A stretch of 64,000 nucleotides of DNA from Trichomonas vaginalis G3 (lineage: Eukaryota; Parabasalia; Trichomonadida; Trichomonadidae), in the NCBI RefSeq assembly GCF_026262505.1, contig NC_067207.1, positions 2,860,252 to 2,924,251 on the forward strand, written 5' to 3'. Position numbers and translations under genes: made by a program. Shown here piece by piece: positions 1-9,434 of this stretch (within the stretch, counting starts at the first letter, position 1; each line of letters begins with the position of its first letter). Below the pieces are notes generated by a model that saw only the letters and a program-made list of their open reading frames with translations, did not search any database and had not been told where the DNA came from.

Positions 1-237
1 TATTCCTTTAATTTTTGAATTCATAAATAAAATTTCTTTTATATTTGATATCACTGCACCACCTTTGCAAACGAATTCGAAACGGTCATTTTTCAATACT
101 ATCTCCAAATCTCCATATTTCAACATTTGTGTTTGTTCTGCCGTCTTCGAATTATATGCATATATGGCATATGTAATGGTTTGAAGGACATGGGTGCTTT
201 GCGCCTTAAGTTGTTGTGGTTGCTGTTGTTTAATCAT
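1..237 (-). CDS. Fibre-like protein, N-terminal part (runs off the window)
   Basis: The frame starts at an ATG at 237 and is open to the window edge (79 residues). After a Q-rich start (MIKQQQPQQ) it reads ITYAIYAYNS, then a short beta-rich stretch. This resembles the N-termini of the E3 fibre proteins (SIAAYAYE at 54748, TIAAYAYE at 59585), followed in each case by a LEIVL/LTLTDKYIVI-like strand. By analogy with adenovirus fibres, a conserved N-terminal motif could anchor the fibre in the capsid vertex; that role is inference. It lies beside a penton-like gene, as do the E3 fibres. Confidence 0.5.
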   Translation of the reverse strand, partial: MIKQQQPQQLKAQSTHVLQTITYAIYAYNSKTAEQTQMLKYGDLEIVLKNDRFEFVCKGGAVISNIKEILFMNSKIKGI

Positions 238-254
238 TTATTATGATTTAAAAA

Positions 255-957
255 TAAATATTTAATCCGTTATCTCATCAGCTATTTTTTCTATTTGAAA
301 TTGCCATAATATTTCATTCATAAATTTTAAATCACAATCAAATAGGTCAGTTATTCTAAATTTAATATTTGATAAATCTTTTGAATGAAGAATAAATGAA
401 TTCCCGGATAATTGAAACGGATATGATAAAGAAAATGTGTTTAAGTTGATGGATAAAATGTTTTGTATTGATGGTAAGAGTTAGGGTCTAATGTTTGATG
501 TGAAAATCTCATTGGGGTATTAACTTTATCACATTTGATTAAAATGAAATTGGAACCAGTGTCAGAATACAAAACATCCCCAACATCTTTTTCAAAATTT
601 AATATCCCCAACAATGAACGAAGATAAGGAGTACAAAATTTAATTTTCAGCGGGAATTTAATAAGGTTATTTATTTCATCAAGTTCAAAAAGTTTTATCA
701 GGTTTTGATTTAAAATTTTCTTCATACCATACGATAAATGATTCATTTAAATAACTTAAAATCATGTTAATATCCCATTTCGTTATCACATTATTTATAT
801 ACATATCATACGTTTTTTCATGGTCATCTTTAATAAATGATATATAATCTGAAGGTCTAAAAGAATGGGATTAAATTTACCACTCACAGAAACGAGAGTA
901 ACATTATAAATTCCGCTAACTGTTAAATTTAATTCACAGTTATTATTCGAAATAATA
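255..957 (-). pseudogene. Penton-like (minor capsid) protein, broken
   Basis: Reading on the minus strand there are blocks alignable by eye to the E3 penton-like proteins: an N-terminal beta-rich block, a middle block with FPLKIKFCTPYLRSLLG matching IPRMSHRVQLLLGAYHM of E3a, and an end block with IKFRITDLFDCDLKF matching MQFRLVDFQGEPVELKA. The last block is the family's FR(L/I)VDxxGxPVxL motif seen in Polinton vertex proteins. The gene is broken. It stands next to a fibre gene, the expected partner of a penton. Confidence 0.5.
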
Positions 958-1449
958 TTGATAATTGACGTTTTTATTACGATTAAAAATATGGTAAAGC
1001 GTTATTTTCCAGTGATAAATAAAACTAGAATAAGATTACCTCAAGAATTCATAAATTCAACGAATAAGAAATTCATTCATGTTATAAATTTTAGTGTTTT
1101 CAGAAAATATGAGTCAATGTCATATTCATCAACAAGTTATATTTCACTTCATTCAAATTTAGTTCAATCAAACCCATATAATGACCATTTCATAAGATTT
1201 TCAGATGGTATTAAAAATGTAATTGATAGATTAAAATATGAACAGATTGACAATATCGAATTTTTGGAATTTTGGTTTAAATATCCCGATGGAAAAAAGA
1301 TTGAAGTTAAAGATAAAGCTGATACTATAACAAAAACAATTACAATGACCGATCCAGATAGTGGGGAACAAAAAGAAATAAAACAAACGATAAAACTGGT
1401 GAAAGGTCAATTATTATCGATTATGATTCAAAGGATTATTATTCAATAA
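958..1449 (+). pseudogene. Jelly-roll-like minor capsid family, fragment
   Basis: An open frame of 163 residues. The stretch IRLPQEF, then KKFIHVINFSVFRKYE, parallels IEIRQIRTIPAGRLIQLVNFSVVREE of the E3b protein at 62307 and the GFRR block of the two E2 paralogues (25759, 32074). Those relatives are 280-290 residues, so this is only part of the domain. It is rich in beta-type sequence and has no membrane segment. The capsid role is inferred from its constant company with the ATPase and penton-like genes. Confidence 0.4.
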
Positions 1450-1499
1450 TGTTAATGCTTGAATATTAAATAGCCTTAACAAAGAATTTTTCAAGTGAT

Positions 1500-2120
1500 A
1501 TTTTATATTGCATCAACTATTTTATTATAAATAATAATTAATGTTAATGAGTTAGTTCAGTTTGTGTTCCGTTCTTTGATATCTTAATGTGCTAATATCC
1601 TTTATAGAGATTTATTTTTGCAACTGTTCCGCAGCATGAAACCTCATCATCTATGAAAAATTGAATCTAACGTCCGAATCTTGAACATCACAAAGAATGG
1701 CGATAATGTGAATTAATGATTCATAAGGTAAAATAATTAAACCGGATTGGTCAATTTTTATTATTGAATCATAATTATTAATTATTATATCACGGTAAAT
1801 TTTCATTAATTCAGAATTAATGTCTATTTTATATGGGTTCTCGATGTTTGATGAAAGAGGCGGGGGTATGTTGGATAAGTGGGAATTTCAACGGGTTTTT
1901 ACCGGGTTCAGATAAAATGATTGGGTCTCCATTCTCATGGTTTTCTTCATTCTCCTCATTCTCGGTAAGTCACGAGTTAATAAATTTGGTTGAGTTGCTG
2001 ACCTTGTTAATTCGGGGCTAACATTAACTTTAACATTTTGAATAATTCGTGATTTATCATCATTTACGTTATAACCAACCGTAATCTCTGCTTTTGCGTT
2101 AGTGTTCTTTGACTAGTGAA
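1500..2120 (-). pseudogene. CCG-motif protein homologue, broken
   Basis: On the minus strand, short blocks match the family that is intact in E3b (60364-60978): a helical region with LMKIYRDIIINNYDSIIK, matching LLQLYQTILLKDDKKLLT, then a CCGTVAKI block (near 1630) matching ECCGQTPIFMKIG. The CCG tripeptide is the hallmark of the family. It is broken, and its order relative to the penton-like gene fits the other elements. Function unknown. Confidence 0.4.
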
Positions 2121-2149
2121 ACGTCTTCTCATTTATAATCGAATAAAAA

Positions 2150-2702
2150 AAAATATATTTAAACTTTTATTTTGCTGGAACTTTTGAATCTATTATTCCC
2201 TGTATTTGTCATCAAGTGATTGATTTTTAGCATTTTCATCGAAATTAATAGACTTAATATATTCATTAATTGCATTCTTATAATCATTTGATTTCTCAAA
2301 TTTTCTTTTATCTGATTCCTTAACTAAATTATAAGTTAAACCTCGTTGCTGATATAATGGTTTCTTAATTAAATCTTTGAATGCTTGAGATAAAGCACCT
2401 GATGCAATTCTTGCTACTATAATTGGTTGGAATTGCTGTTTAAGTTCATCTTTAACATTTGCGAAACTGGATCGAATAAAGCGACTTTAAAGAATTTCTT
2501 AGCTGAAATTTCAGGTCTAATATTTGCATATTGACCATCAAACTGGTTAGAATATCGTGGTAATCCATCCGGTCCCTCTTCAATAGCATTTAATTCTTCA
2601 TTGAAATAAGAATATGGATTATGACAGTATGAATTAATTGGACCATTTTCACCTTCTCCAATGTATTGTTTAACAGCTTTTCCATTTTCATCAAATTGCA
2701 TA
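2150..2702 (-). pseudogene. Conserved E1 structural-type protein, downstream half
   Basis: This stretch reads NSYCHNPYSYFNEELNAIEEGPDG-type sequence followed by a helical tail. It is the continuation, on the far side of the mariner insertion, of the gene whose first half lies at 3521-3871. I do not recognise a named family. It sits just downstream of the packaging ATPase and capsid genes, which suggests a virion protein. The gene is broken, including by the mariner. Confidence 0.4.
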
Positions 2703-3316
2703 GGATTTGAAGAATATCAATTGCGATGATGCCATTCACGCCCCAAAAAACCGACAACATCATCATTGGTGTGTCAATTTTTTTCTTCGGGAATGTTTCG
2801 GATTTTCATCCTTCGGGATCCACATGATTTTGGCTTCTGTTGCATATTGAAACCAAGACTCGTCCCCTGTTACTATAAAGCGAAACTTCTTGGATTGATA
2901 CGCACCCAATATAGAGAGGAGCTCTTTCGAAGATTGGACTCTAGATTTTTTTTGAACCGAATTAAGGTTGTGCGGAACCCAACGTGTATACGCTAGTTTG
3001 TAGTTCAAATAATTGTGCAGATAATAACTTACTGTTGTACGTGGTATCTTTGTCATCTCCTCTATCCTTCTGAGTGATGCTCTTGGGTCTTCATCTAGCG
3101 CTTGAAGAATTGCTTTGATTTTTCTTTGATCCGGCGATTTTTTGTCAATTTTTATGATGGGCGCCTTTTTGTTCATGAAGTGATACATCCTAACATGATA
3201 CGTTACAGTAGAATAGCTAGGAGCATCCATACCGAAGCATTTTACCAATGTCTCGTAGATTTTTTTACAGTCTTTGCATTTTTTGCAAGAGCGAGGATGT
3301 TTTCTTTATGATTCAT
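2703..3316 (-). pseudogene. Mariner transposase, degenerate and 3'-truncated
   Basis: Reading from an ATG at 3316 (MNHKEN), an N-terminal helix-turn-helix region follows with KIYETLVKCFGMDAPSYSTV, the usual first mariner helix-turn-helix. A second one contains IPRTTVSYYLH. The first catalytic Asp is in VTGDESWF. After that comes SVFWGVNGIIAIDIL, the conserved strand pair before the second Asp, where the copy ends. The second and third catalytic acids are absent. Two reading-frame changes are visible, one near 3250-3300 and one near 2765, so the copy is dead. Confidence 0.8.
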
Positions 3317-3526
3317 TAAAAAAATGAAAAAAATCCCGCCAAAATTTCCCGCGAAACCGCCTCTTGTCTCAAAATTCATTTTATATCCCGGCATGGCGCC
3401 AAAATACAACTTACTCATCATATACATATATTCATATTTTTTATTATATATTTATAATCAGCATATATCTCCTTTAATAGTCTCATATAGAGCGCTGTGC
3501 TAAACGCACCTTTGGACACCCTATAC
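2703..3526 (-). mobile_element. Truncated Tc1/mariner element inside E1
   Basis: The right end, read on the minus strand, is TA then TAGGGTGTCCAAAGGTGCG, a terminal repeat with a TA target dinucleotide at 3525-3528. A mariner-type transposase frame follows. The left end stops abruptly near 2703, where E1 coding sequence resumes, and no matching inverted repeat is seen there, so the 3' half of the mariner is missing. It interrupts the E1 gene whose halves lie at 3521-3871 and 2150-2702. Mariner (Tvmar type) is known to be abundant in Trichomonas vaginalis. Confidence 0.8.
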
Positions 3527-3871
3527 TTTACGTTTAGGATAATCAGATATAGTTAATTTATAACCATTTATGACTTTAATATTACCTTGACCATCAGTAA
3601 CGAAAACTTCATTTATACCATCGGGTTTTCCATTTGGACCTGTAATGTCTGCTTCGTGTGCTTCCCAATTTGGACCATGACGTTTGGCATATGCTTGAGC
3701 TTCTGGTAATGTTAAAACGTTTCTCATTTGTTTAACATCTTTTTGAAGACCAGCAACAATATGAACTAATTCTTTCATTCCATCAGGAACTTTCATAGTT
3801 CTATTATATGCACCCCTTTTGTTTGTCCCTTGTTTTAATGGAACCTGTAGAAGATTTGCTATTTCTGTCAT
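3521..3871 (-). CDS. Conserved E1 structural-type protein, upstream half
   Basis: 116 residues from an ATG at 3871. It has a basic N-terminus ([14 protein letters not shown]), a helix, then [20 protein letters not shown] and a glycine-rich strand pair with [19 protein letters not shown]. The pattern of a DGINEV-type loop followed by VxNGY suggests a small beta domain; the family is not recognised. It lies just downstream of the packaging ATPase on the same strand. The gene is split by the mariner. Confidence 0.45.
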   Translation of the reverse strand: MTEIANLLQVPLKQGTNKRGAYNRTMKVPDGMKELVHIVAGLQKDVKQMRNVLTLPEAQAYAKRHGPNWEAHEADITGPNGKPDGINEVFVTDGQGNIKVINGYKLTISDYPKRKV

Positions 3872-3911
3872 GTTTAATTATAAATAAAAAATAAAAATTA
3901 ATTATAAAAAG

Positions 3912-4737
3912 TTAATCAAATTTAACACTTCCTTTATTTAAATCAACTATTATTTTTCCATGTTCACCTAATTGCTGATATTGCGTGTAAAGTTCATTAA
4001 TGCTCATTGGTAGATTCACTTGATAAAGCATAACGTTCAACTGTTGACGACTAAACCCACTGAAAATGAAAAGTGTTGATAGATTTGATTTAATGTTTGT
4101 GCTTAATGCTTTGAAATATTGAACAGCCATAAAGAATGAACACTGAATGTGTCGACATTGAGTTAATAACTGATTAAAATATGATTTCTCATTTGTTATT
4201 AGTTTTGATTTCACTGCATCATCTAGAAAAATGAGTGAATGCAAAAATTCTCTATCAAAATTTGAAATAGAAAGTGTTTCAAATAATTCATCCCGTTGTT
4301 TATCAATAATTTTATCCTCTAATCCTTGCTTCTTGATTGTATTATATAATTCTTTATACATTAAAAAGTTTTTTAAATAATCTTCTGCTTCTCTTGTGAT
4401 AAATAAATAATTGGAATTTTGATTAAATGCTTTAAAGATTCAAATGTATCATCTGAAGGTGAACCTGAACGGTTGATATAAATTAACACGTGTGAATGGG
4501 GGGAAGTGTTAGCAATAATGATAATTTGTTTAATATCGTTAATGTTTTACCTTTATTTTGTTTACCAATTGCTGCAGTGATTGAATTTAAGTAACATTCA
4601 GAATATGGAATTTTCATTAATTTTTCCTTAGATAGAGCATTTCTATTATCACTCAATGCTTCATTAATCATATCATCTACGTATGTATTATATACTCCTG
4701 CTAATTCTTCATAAGGGGTGGATGAATTTAAATCCAT
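3912..4737 (-). pseudogene. Packaging ATPase (A32/FtsK-HerA type), broken
   Basis: A Walker A-like GKQNKGKT lies near 4570. A Walker B-like LIFLDDA (near 4240) is followed by HIQCSFFMAVQYFKALSTNIK, the sensor region typical of Polinton and NCLDV genome-packaging ATPases, then a hydrophobic strand ending in FSGFSRQQL. The enzyme would pump element DNA into the capsid. Order ATPase-capsid protein on one strand fits Polintons. The gene is broken. Confidence 0.7.
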
Positions 4738-4778
4738 TTAATCAAAAATAAATTTATAATTTTAAACATTTCTATTCA

Positions 4779-6397
4779 TCATATTTCATCATATGAACTT
4801 CTATACTGTGGTGGTGTACCTGTTGGATGATATTTCAAACCTTCATCCGGTGTCCATGTCCAATATGTAGTCCTAGTAAACCAAACCTGAGGAGGATTTG
4901 TCACCTTTGAACAGTAAGTGTCATTTACACCCTGAATGATTGGATAAGCTTTCACTTGTACTGTAACTTGTGAGTTGAAAGTTTCTAATCCATCAAAGAA
5001 TATACCCGCTCCATCACGTTGAACTGGAATAGTGCATAAGAATGAAGTTTGGTCTTTCCATGTTCTAGCTAATGGCGTGCCATTATCATCATTCAGTGTC
5101 TCGTTAATGAGTCCTCGTATTCTTCTGTGCATTCATTCACTCCATCTAAATCAGAAGCTTGAAGCATACGTGTAAAGAATATGTCGCCCACTGTGGTCAT
5201 CGCTTGATCGGGAAGTTTCTGGAATCTATAGTGACCTGAAGACCTCGAAGCATTGGATTTTCTAAAACTGTTTTTGCATTGCATTCTTCGGAAATGCTAA
5301 CACAACATCTGTAACATTATGAAGAGCGTATGAGAAATCTGAGCTAATACCTTCAGGAGTGATGCAACCTCCATTTAGTGAACGAACGTCAATATGTTGA
5401 GCTGGAATCATGAATGGATCTTCCTTACTGAATAAACGTGGTATTGCTTTAACTGATTCTTCAATTAAACCGTATCCTGGTGTAATGCATTTATCCTCTA
5501 AAACTTCCATCTTTGTGCATGAAATAATAACGTTATCAACTTTTGCGTCAGCAGATGTAGCGGCTAAGCTTGTAATTAATTTGGCAGGAAGTCCGATTTG
5601 TTGGAATTTGCGATCATATTTATAAACATGATTCATAATCTTTTCATATTTCCATCAGTTATCTTTTCATAAACGTAATTTTGTAAATCAGCAACTCTTA
5701 ACGGGTCAACCTGACAAAATACTAAAGTATCCCTGAAAACATAATATTTAAGAATGATTTCACCAAATGATTTAGGATAATCATCGAACGCCTGAAATGC
5801 TAACAAATCATTTACCGGAATAATCATATCAAAAGTGACATCAACTTCTTCATTTGCTTTCTTGAAAACTTCTGAAGGGTCAATATATTTACCACATACT
5901 GAGTTATCATATTTTTGAACATTATTATATAACGAATGAACAAACTTTTTAACTTTCCTTTCTGATTTTGGTTTATATGTTGCAAATGCGAAAGATTCAC
6001 GGGCACAATCCATCTGAAGATAACCAGCATCACCTCTTTCGGTTTCTACTTCTAATTGTTTAAAGCTTTGATTTGATGATTTGTAACCAACGAATAAACG
6101 CATGCATTTAAAAGCGGCATCACATGTGAAAGCTTTATTTGAAACTAGAGTTGCTTTAACTTTGCGTTTAATATATGTGTCACCTAATTGATTCACATCA
6201 TGAGCCGGATTTGTAATTCTTAAATGAGTTTGTTTATCATCAAAATATGGAGCATCAGAGTCATAGCATGAACTTTCAAGTTCTCTATAATATCTTCTAC
6301 CGTCATTCTTTGCGAATATTTCATTTATCTTTTCGAATGAATGAAACACATTTCCATTAATCGGTTTAGTGTTTGGCACCAAATAGTTAGTCGTCAT
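4779..6397 (-). pseudogene. Major capsid protein (double jelly-roll type), broken
   Basis: A long capsid-like coding stretch from an ATG at 6397 (MTTNYLVPNT). The middle and end show the beta-rich texture of Polinton major capsid proteins, and the terminal block contains TIPVQRDGAGIFFDGLETFNSQVTV-like sequence, with a final VKAYPIIQG strand. It is the largest gene of E1, next to the packaging ATPase on the same strand, as expected for the capsid protein. The assignment rests on size, texture and context. The gene is broken in several places. Confidence 0.6.
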
Positions 6398-6468
6398 TTA
6401 TTATTAAATAAAAAATCAAAATTAAAAGATGAAAATGAATTTTTAATTTTAATGAAATAATCAACTAT

Positions 6469-6678
6469 GGCTGCAGGATTCTTTAAAAATTATGGGATAA
6501 AGTAAAAAGAGGAGCGCATAAAGTTTGGGAAACAATGAAGAAAGGAGCATTGGATATTTAAGAATAAAGAAGCAATTAGTGACGTTGCTGAATCAATAAC
6601 ACCAAAAGCCGCCCCAATAAGAGAAATATTAAATAAAGGAGAAAAAGTTTATCAAAGACTTCAACCGATACTAAGATA
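6469..6678 (+). pseudogene. Second amphipathic-peptide gene, decayed
   Basis: This stretch begins with the same MAAGFFK start as the intact gene at 6700-6936 on the opposite strand and then codes lysine-rich helical sequence. It looks like a diverged, inverted sister copy and is broken. Confidence 0.35.
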
Positions 6679-6699
6679 AAAATAATATTTATTTTTCCA

Positions 6700-6936
6700 C
6701 TATCTACCCCCTATTTTATTAAGTATTCCTTCAGCAATTCCACCAATTGCGTTACCTGCTTGTGCTCCCATCGCCGGATTACCTGCTTTAGTACCTAATA
6801 CTCCACCTATGATAGTTCCTGCCGTTTTCGCTACTGGTGCCAAAAAGTTTGCTACAGGTTTAATAATCTTTTTATAAACCCAACCCGCAGCTTTCTTAAT
6901 TCCATCCCATAATTTTTTAAAGAATCCTGCCGCCAT
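6700..6936 (-). CDS. Amphipathic membrane-active peptide, pVI-like
   Basis: 78 residues. The N-terminal 30 residues (FFKKLWDGIKKAAGWVYKK) form a lysine- and tryptophan-rich amphipathic helix. A glycine/alanine-rich hydrophobic hairpin follows (TAGTIIGGVLGTKAG and AGNAIGGIAEG). This resembles the lytic helix of adenovirus protein VI and similar small proteins of Polintons, which help breach a membrane during entry; the role here is inference. Comparable proteins occur at 29471, 32927, 50196 and 63883. Confidence 0.5.
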   Translation of the reverse strand: MAAGFFKKLWDGIKKAAGWVYKKIIKPVANFLAPVAKTAGTIIGGVLGTKAGNPAMGAQAGNAIGGIAEGILNKIGGR

Positions 6937-7002
6937 AGTTGATTTAATATTAATTAAAAAATATATTTCATCACTTATATTCTAATTTTTATTTAATGAT
7001 AA

Positions 7003-7371
7003 ATGAAACCAATTTTAAAAATAAATGAAACAGAGGAGGAAGAAATAAATGAAAGTAAAGATGTTCAACAAAAAATAAACGTTGTTAAACCAATTACTGA
7101 AATAAAAATTTTTTCATCTGTTGAAGAATTTAATGACTATTATGCTAATAATAAAAAATTATTTGAAGAATTGACAACGTGTAAATTGAATAAAATGTTT
7201 AAAGTTGATGGATTCAAGATTTCAAAAATAAAAGGGGTGGTTAGTTTGAAATCTATTCCTCAATCAAGAATCACCTCATTAATGAAAATAGATGATTTAA
7301 CAAAAAGAATAGAAGAGATTGAAGAAAGAATGAATCAAATAATTGATTTCATAAATTCAAATAATCATTAG
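7003..7371 (+). CDS. Small conserved element protein with coiled-coil end
   Basis: 122 residues from an ATG at 7003. An acidic start (ETEEEEINE) is followed by a core with LTTCKLNKMFKVDGFKISKIKG and an amphipathic C-terminal helix (DDLTKRIEEIEERMNQI) that should form a coiled coil. The core recalls a short domain often seen in virus-like elements, but I cannot name it. It is intact and transcribed toward the right end of E1. Confidence 0.45.
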   Translation: MKPILKINETEEEEINESKDVQQKINVVKPITEIKIFSSVEEFNDYYANNKKLFEELTTCKLNKMFKVDGFKISKIKGVVSLKSIPQSRITSLMKIDDLTKRIEEIEERMNQIIDFINSNNH

Positions 7372-7423
7372 TTTCTTAAAGTTCAATGTTGATTCTGAGA
7401 CATGAATGTTTAAAGTTTATTTT

Positions 7424-7543
7424 TCATTCATGAAAATAATTATTTCTAATTTCTTTTTCTCGTTTATGAGGTCTTTGATTATGACTCCATTGATTCCATT
7501 CAGGATTTAAACAATGTTTAATTAATCGCGGAATATCTGACAT
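7424..7543 (-). CDS. Very small basic protein
   Basis: 39 residues, with ATGs at 7543 and 7546. It reads MSDIPRLIKHCLNPEWNQW and ends in a basic stretch (RPHKREKEIRNNY). It is convergent with the 7003 gene. Codon texture is plausible, but it is too short to be sure it is expressed. Confidence 0.3.
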   Translation of the reverse strand: MSDIPRLIKHCLNPEWNQWSHNQRPHKREKEIRNNYFHE

Positions 7544-7831
7544 CATCTATATATAGCTTCTTTTATAAAAGATAAAAAATAAATTATTTTAAAATTAATG
7601 TTAATTTTTAATGTGTTTATTTTTTATTTCATTATGTATGGCTGAGTGTAAATGTCTTACAATTTTGAAAATTATTTAAATCTTGATTTATTCAAAAACG
7701 TAAGAATAAAAACCGTAAGAATCATACATTTTTTACTTCATATGTTAAAAAAAATGATACAAAATCGCTCGATATTGTATGAATTCTTACGTTTACAAAA
7801 AAAGTCACACAACCCTTCCTATCCTACTACT

Positions 7832-8398
7832 AACATTTCAAAACGAAGGATAATGCTTTGAATATATAAACAATAATACTTTGTCTAGAGAATTAAATTT
7901 GTGCTATCCAATTGTCAATTCTTTGAATTTTTTATAAAATGCACGATATTCCGGCATTAGCCTCAATAAATATAAACTACATGCATCACAATATTAGGAT
8001 GTAATGGCATTAAAGCGAATTTCCTAATTTCTTCTCAATTAAATTCCTAGAAAAACTTAGGAATTAATGATTGGAAATAGGTCAAAAAAATTCCTAATAT
8101 AAAATTTATACTTAAATTAAAATCAAAATTCGAAAATATCTATTTTTCAAAACACGCATCCAGAAGCGAAAAAATTCGAAAAAATCATGTTCTTATAAAA
8201 CTCGCTGATTTTGCAATTTTTATGTGATTTGAAGTGATAGAATGTATTATCATCTTACTAAAACATATACTTTATTGTTACATTCACAAAATATTAATCA
8301 GAACACTAGGAAAAGTGGATTTTCGAAAAAAGACGATAATGATTATTTGCAAATCGCCTCTCAATTTTGAGAGACTTTCAATTTTTACAGTGGACCCT
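7832..8398 (+). mobile_element. Right part of an AGGGTCCACTGTAA-ended element
   Basis: This matches 39965-40531, the right half of the TA-flanked element there. The terminal repeat TTACAGTGGACCCT ends at 8398 and is followed by TA. The left half is absent, cut at the start of the duplicated segment. Confidence 0.75.
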
Positions 8399-8730
8399 TA
8401 ACATTCCCCTATTGCAGGAAGCAAATGCGCTTCTTGAAGCTGCAGTAGCTTTAAAACAGAAGAAATATAGCATGGCGCAAGTATGACGCCAGTTTGCGTC
8501 ATATTTATCAACTTTTGAATTTAAATAAGACAAAAAATATATTTGATATGTTTTTATTCAAATTATTAACTTTTGGAATTGAATTTATTGCATGACGATT
8601 ATTTTAATCTGAAAAATTAGTTCCAGCGTCATATGTTTAAATCACTTTCAAATTTATTTAAATCAAATATTAGAAAATAATCATTGATGACGCAATAAAA
8701 TTTCAAGTATACTCTGACTTTTCAATGCTC

Positions 8731-8753
8731 GATTTTAAGGTTCCCTTAAAATC
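8731..8753. repeat. Perfect hairpin with TTC loop
   Basis: GATTTTAAGG, loop TTC, then CCTTAAAATC. The same hairpin recurs at 40864-40886. A wider imperfect palindrome (TATACTCTGACTTTTCAAT / ATTGAAAGTATAGAGTATA) encloses it. Confidence 0.85.
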
Positions 8754-8783
8754 AAGCTAATTATTGAAAGTATAGAGTATACG

Positions 8784-8853
8784 ACAAATTTACTCTGACT
8801 TTTCAGAGAATTGAGCCTCAGCTCAATTCTCTGAAAAGTCAGAATAAATTTGT
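8784..8853. repeat. 33-bp-arm palindrome with invertible loop
   Basis: The arms (8784-8816 and 8821-8853) are complementary with one mismatch. The four-base loop is CTCA here and TGAG in the other copy (40950-40953), which is the exact reverse complement. Confidence 0.85.
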
Positions 8854-8924
8854 ATAATAATTTAACTCAAATTGTAAACATATGAAAAATTATTTAAATC
8901 AAATATGAAGCATCAATGATTTAT

Positions 8925-8926
8925 CA

Positions 8927-8930
<4 letters not shown>
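8925..8930. repeat. E2 target-site duplication, left
   Basis: CATATA directly before the E2 terminal repeat; the same six bases follow its right end at 34835-34840. A 6-bp duplication is what Polinton/Maverick integrases produce. Confidence 0.85.
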
Positions 8931-8968
<38 letters not shown>

Positions 8969-9224
8969 TAGTGGGGCCTCCAGGCACTTCGTGCCCTCTA
9001 GCCCCGAAGATGTTTAGTATGCAATGAGGTATAAAATGAGGTTTTTTTTGGGTGAAGGGGGCTTCCCAGGCACTTCGTGCCTTCTAGCCCTTAAAATTTT
9101 TGAAAGTCGTTGCTGTTGACTTTTCGGTAGAGGACTCAAAATAGTATAACTATGTCCGGACAAGTAAGGGTCTATCGTCGCTACAGTAAAGTTACGGGCG
9201 TTCCAAGGAAGTATACTTTGAGAG
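8931..9224. repeat. E2 left terminal inverted repeat
   Basis: It starts with 37 A residues, then GGTAGTGGGGCCTCCAGG, two GGCACTTCGTGCC hairpins (about 8985 and 9070), and runs to about 9224. It pairs with 34558-34834. An inner repeat (9217-9393) continues from it without a gap on this side. Confidence 0.9.
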
Positions 9225-9433
9225 ACTCTTTAGAAACTTTAGACGTTTTACATAACCATCCATGTTTTTACTTTACATCCGATAAAAGTGGTTTGGAAAC
9301 CGTTATGAGATGGTTAGAGGACATACATGACTATGAGTTTAGATACGATAAGATAGAATATGAGAGAGGTCCTATAAACCGGAGAAAGTGTCATATAAAC
9401 ATCTGTCAAAAGCCTCTTTTTTACTTCACTTAA
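9152..9433 (+). CDS. Terminal-repeat reading frame, function unknown
   Basis: 93 residues from an ATG inside the terminal repeat (MSGQVRVYRRYSK). The part from LRDSLETLDVLHN onward is repeated almost exactly in the minus-strand frame at 33690-33908 beside the methyltransferase gene. It includes FYFTSDKSGLETVMRWLEDI, which looks like a folded alpha/beta piece. Whether this terminal copy is expressed is unknown. Confidence 0.4.
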   Translation: MSGQVRVYRRYSKVTGVPRKYTLRDSLETLDVLHNHPCFYFTSDKSGLETVMRWLEDIHDYEFRYDKIEYERGPINRRKCHINICQKPLFYFT

Positions 9434-9434
9434 A

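Larger units (their letters stand above)
1..7831. mobile_element. E1: Polinton/Maverick-type element fragment, broken
   Basis: A block of virus-like genes that runs off the left edge of the window. Recognisable parts, left to right: fibre N-terminus, penton-like protein, jelly-roll-like protein, CCG-motif protein, a conserved structural protein split by a mariner, packaging ATPase, double-jelly-roll major capsid protein, amphipathic peptides and two small proteins. The right limit is uncertain: the last coding signal ends near 7546 and the duplicated host segment starts at 7832. No terminal repeat was found on this side. Most genes are broken, with ten or more breaks in total, so this is the oldest-looking copy in the window together with E3a. 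Confidence 0.8.
7832..8930 (+). repeat. 1.1-kb segment duplicated at 39965-41063
   Basis: The 1099 bp here and at 39965-41063 are almost identical, differing by a few single bases. The first 567 bp are the right part of a TA-flanked element that is complete at 39437-40531; the rest is the DNA flanking that element, with two strong palindromes. The copy ends within a few bases of the E2 insertion site: beyond E2 only the short stretch through CAAAAT still resembles the other copy. No coding signal is seen in it. Confidence 0.9.
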
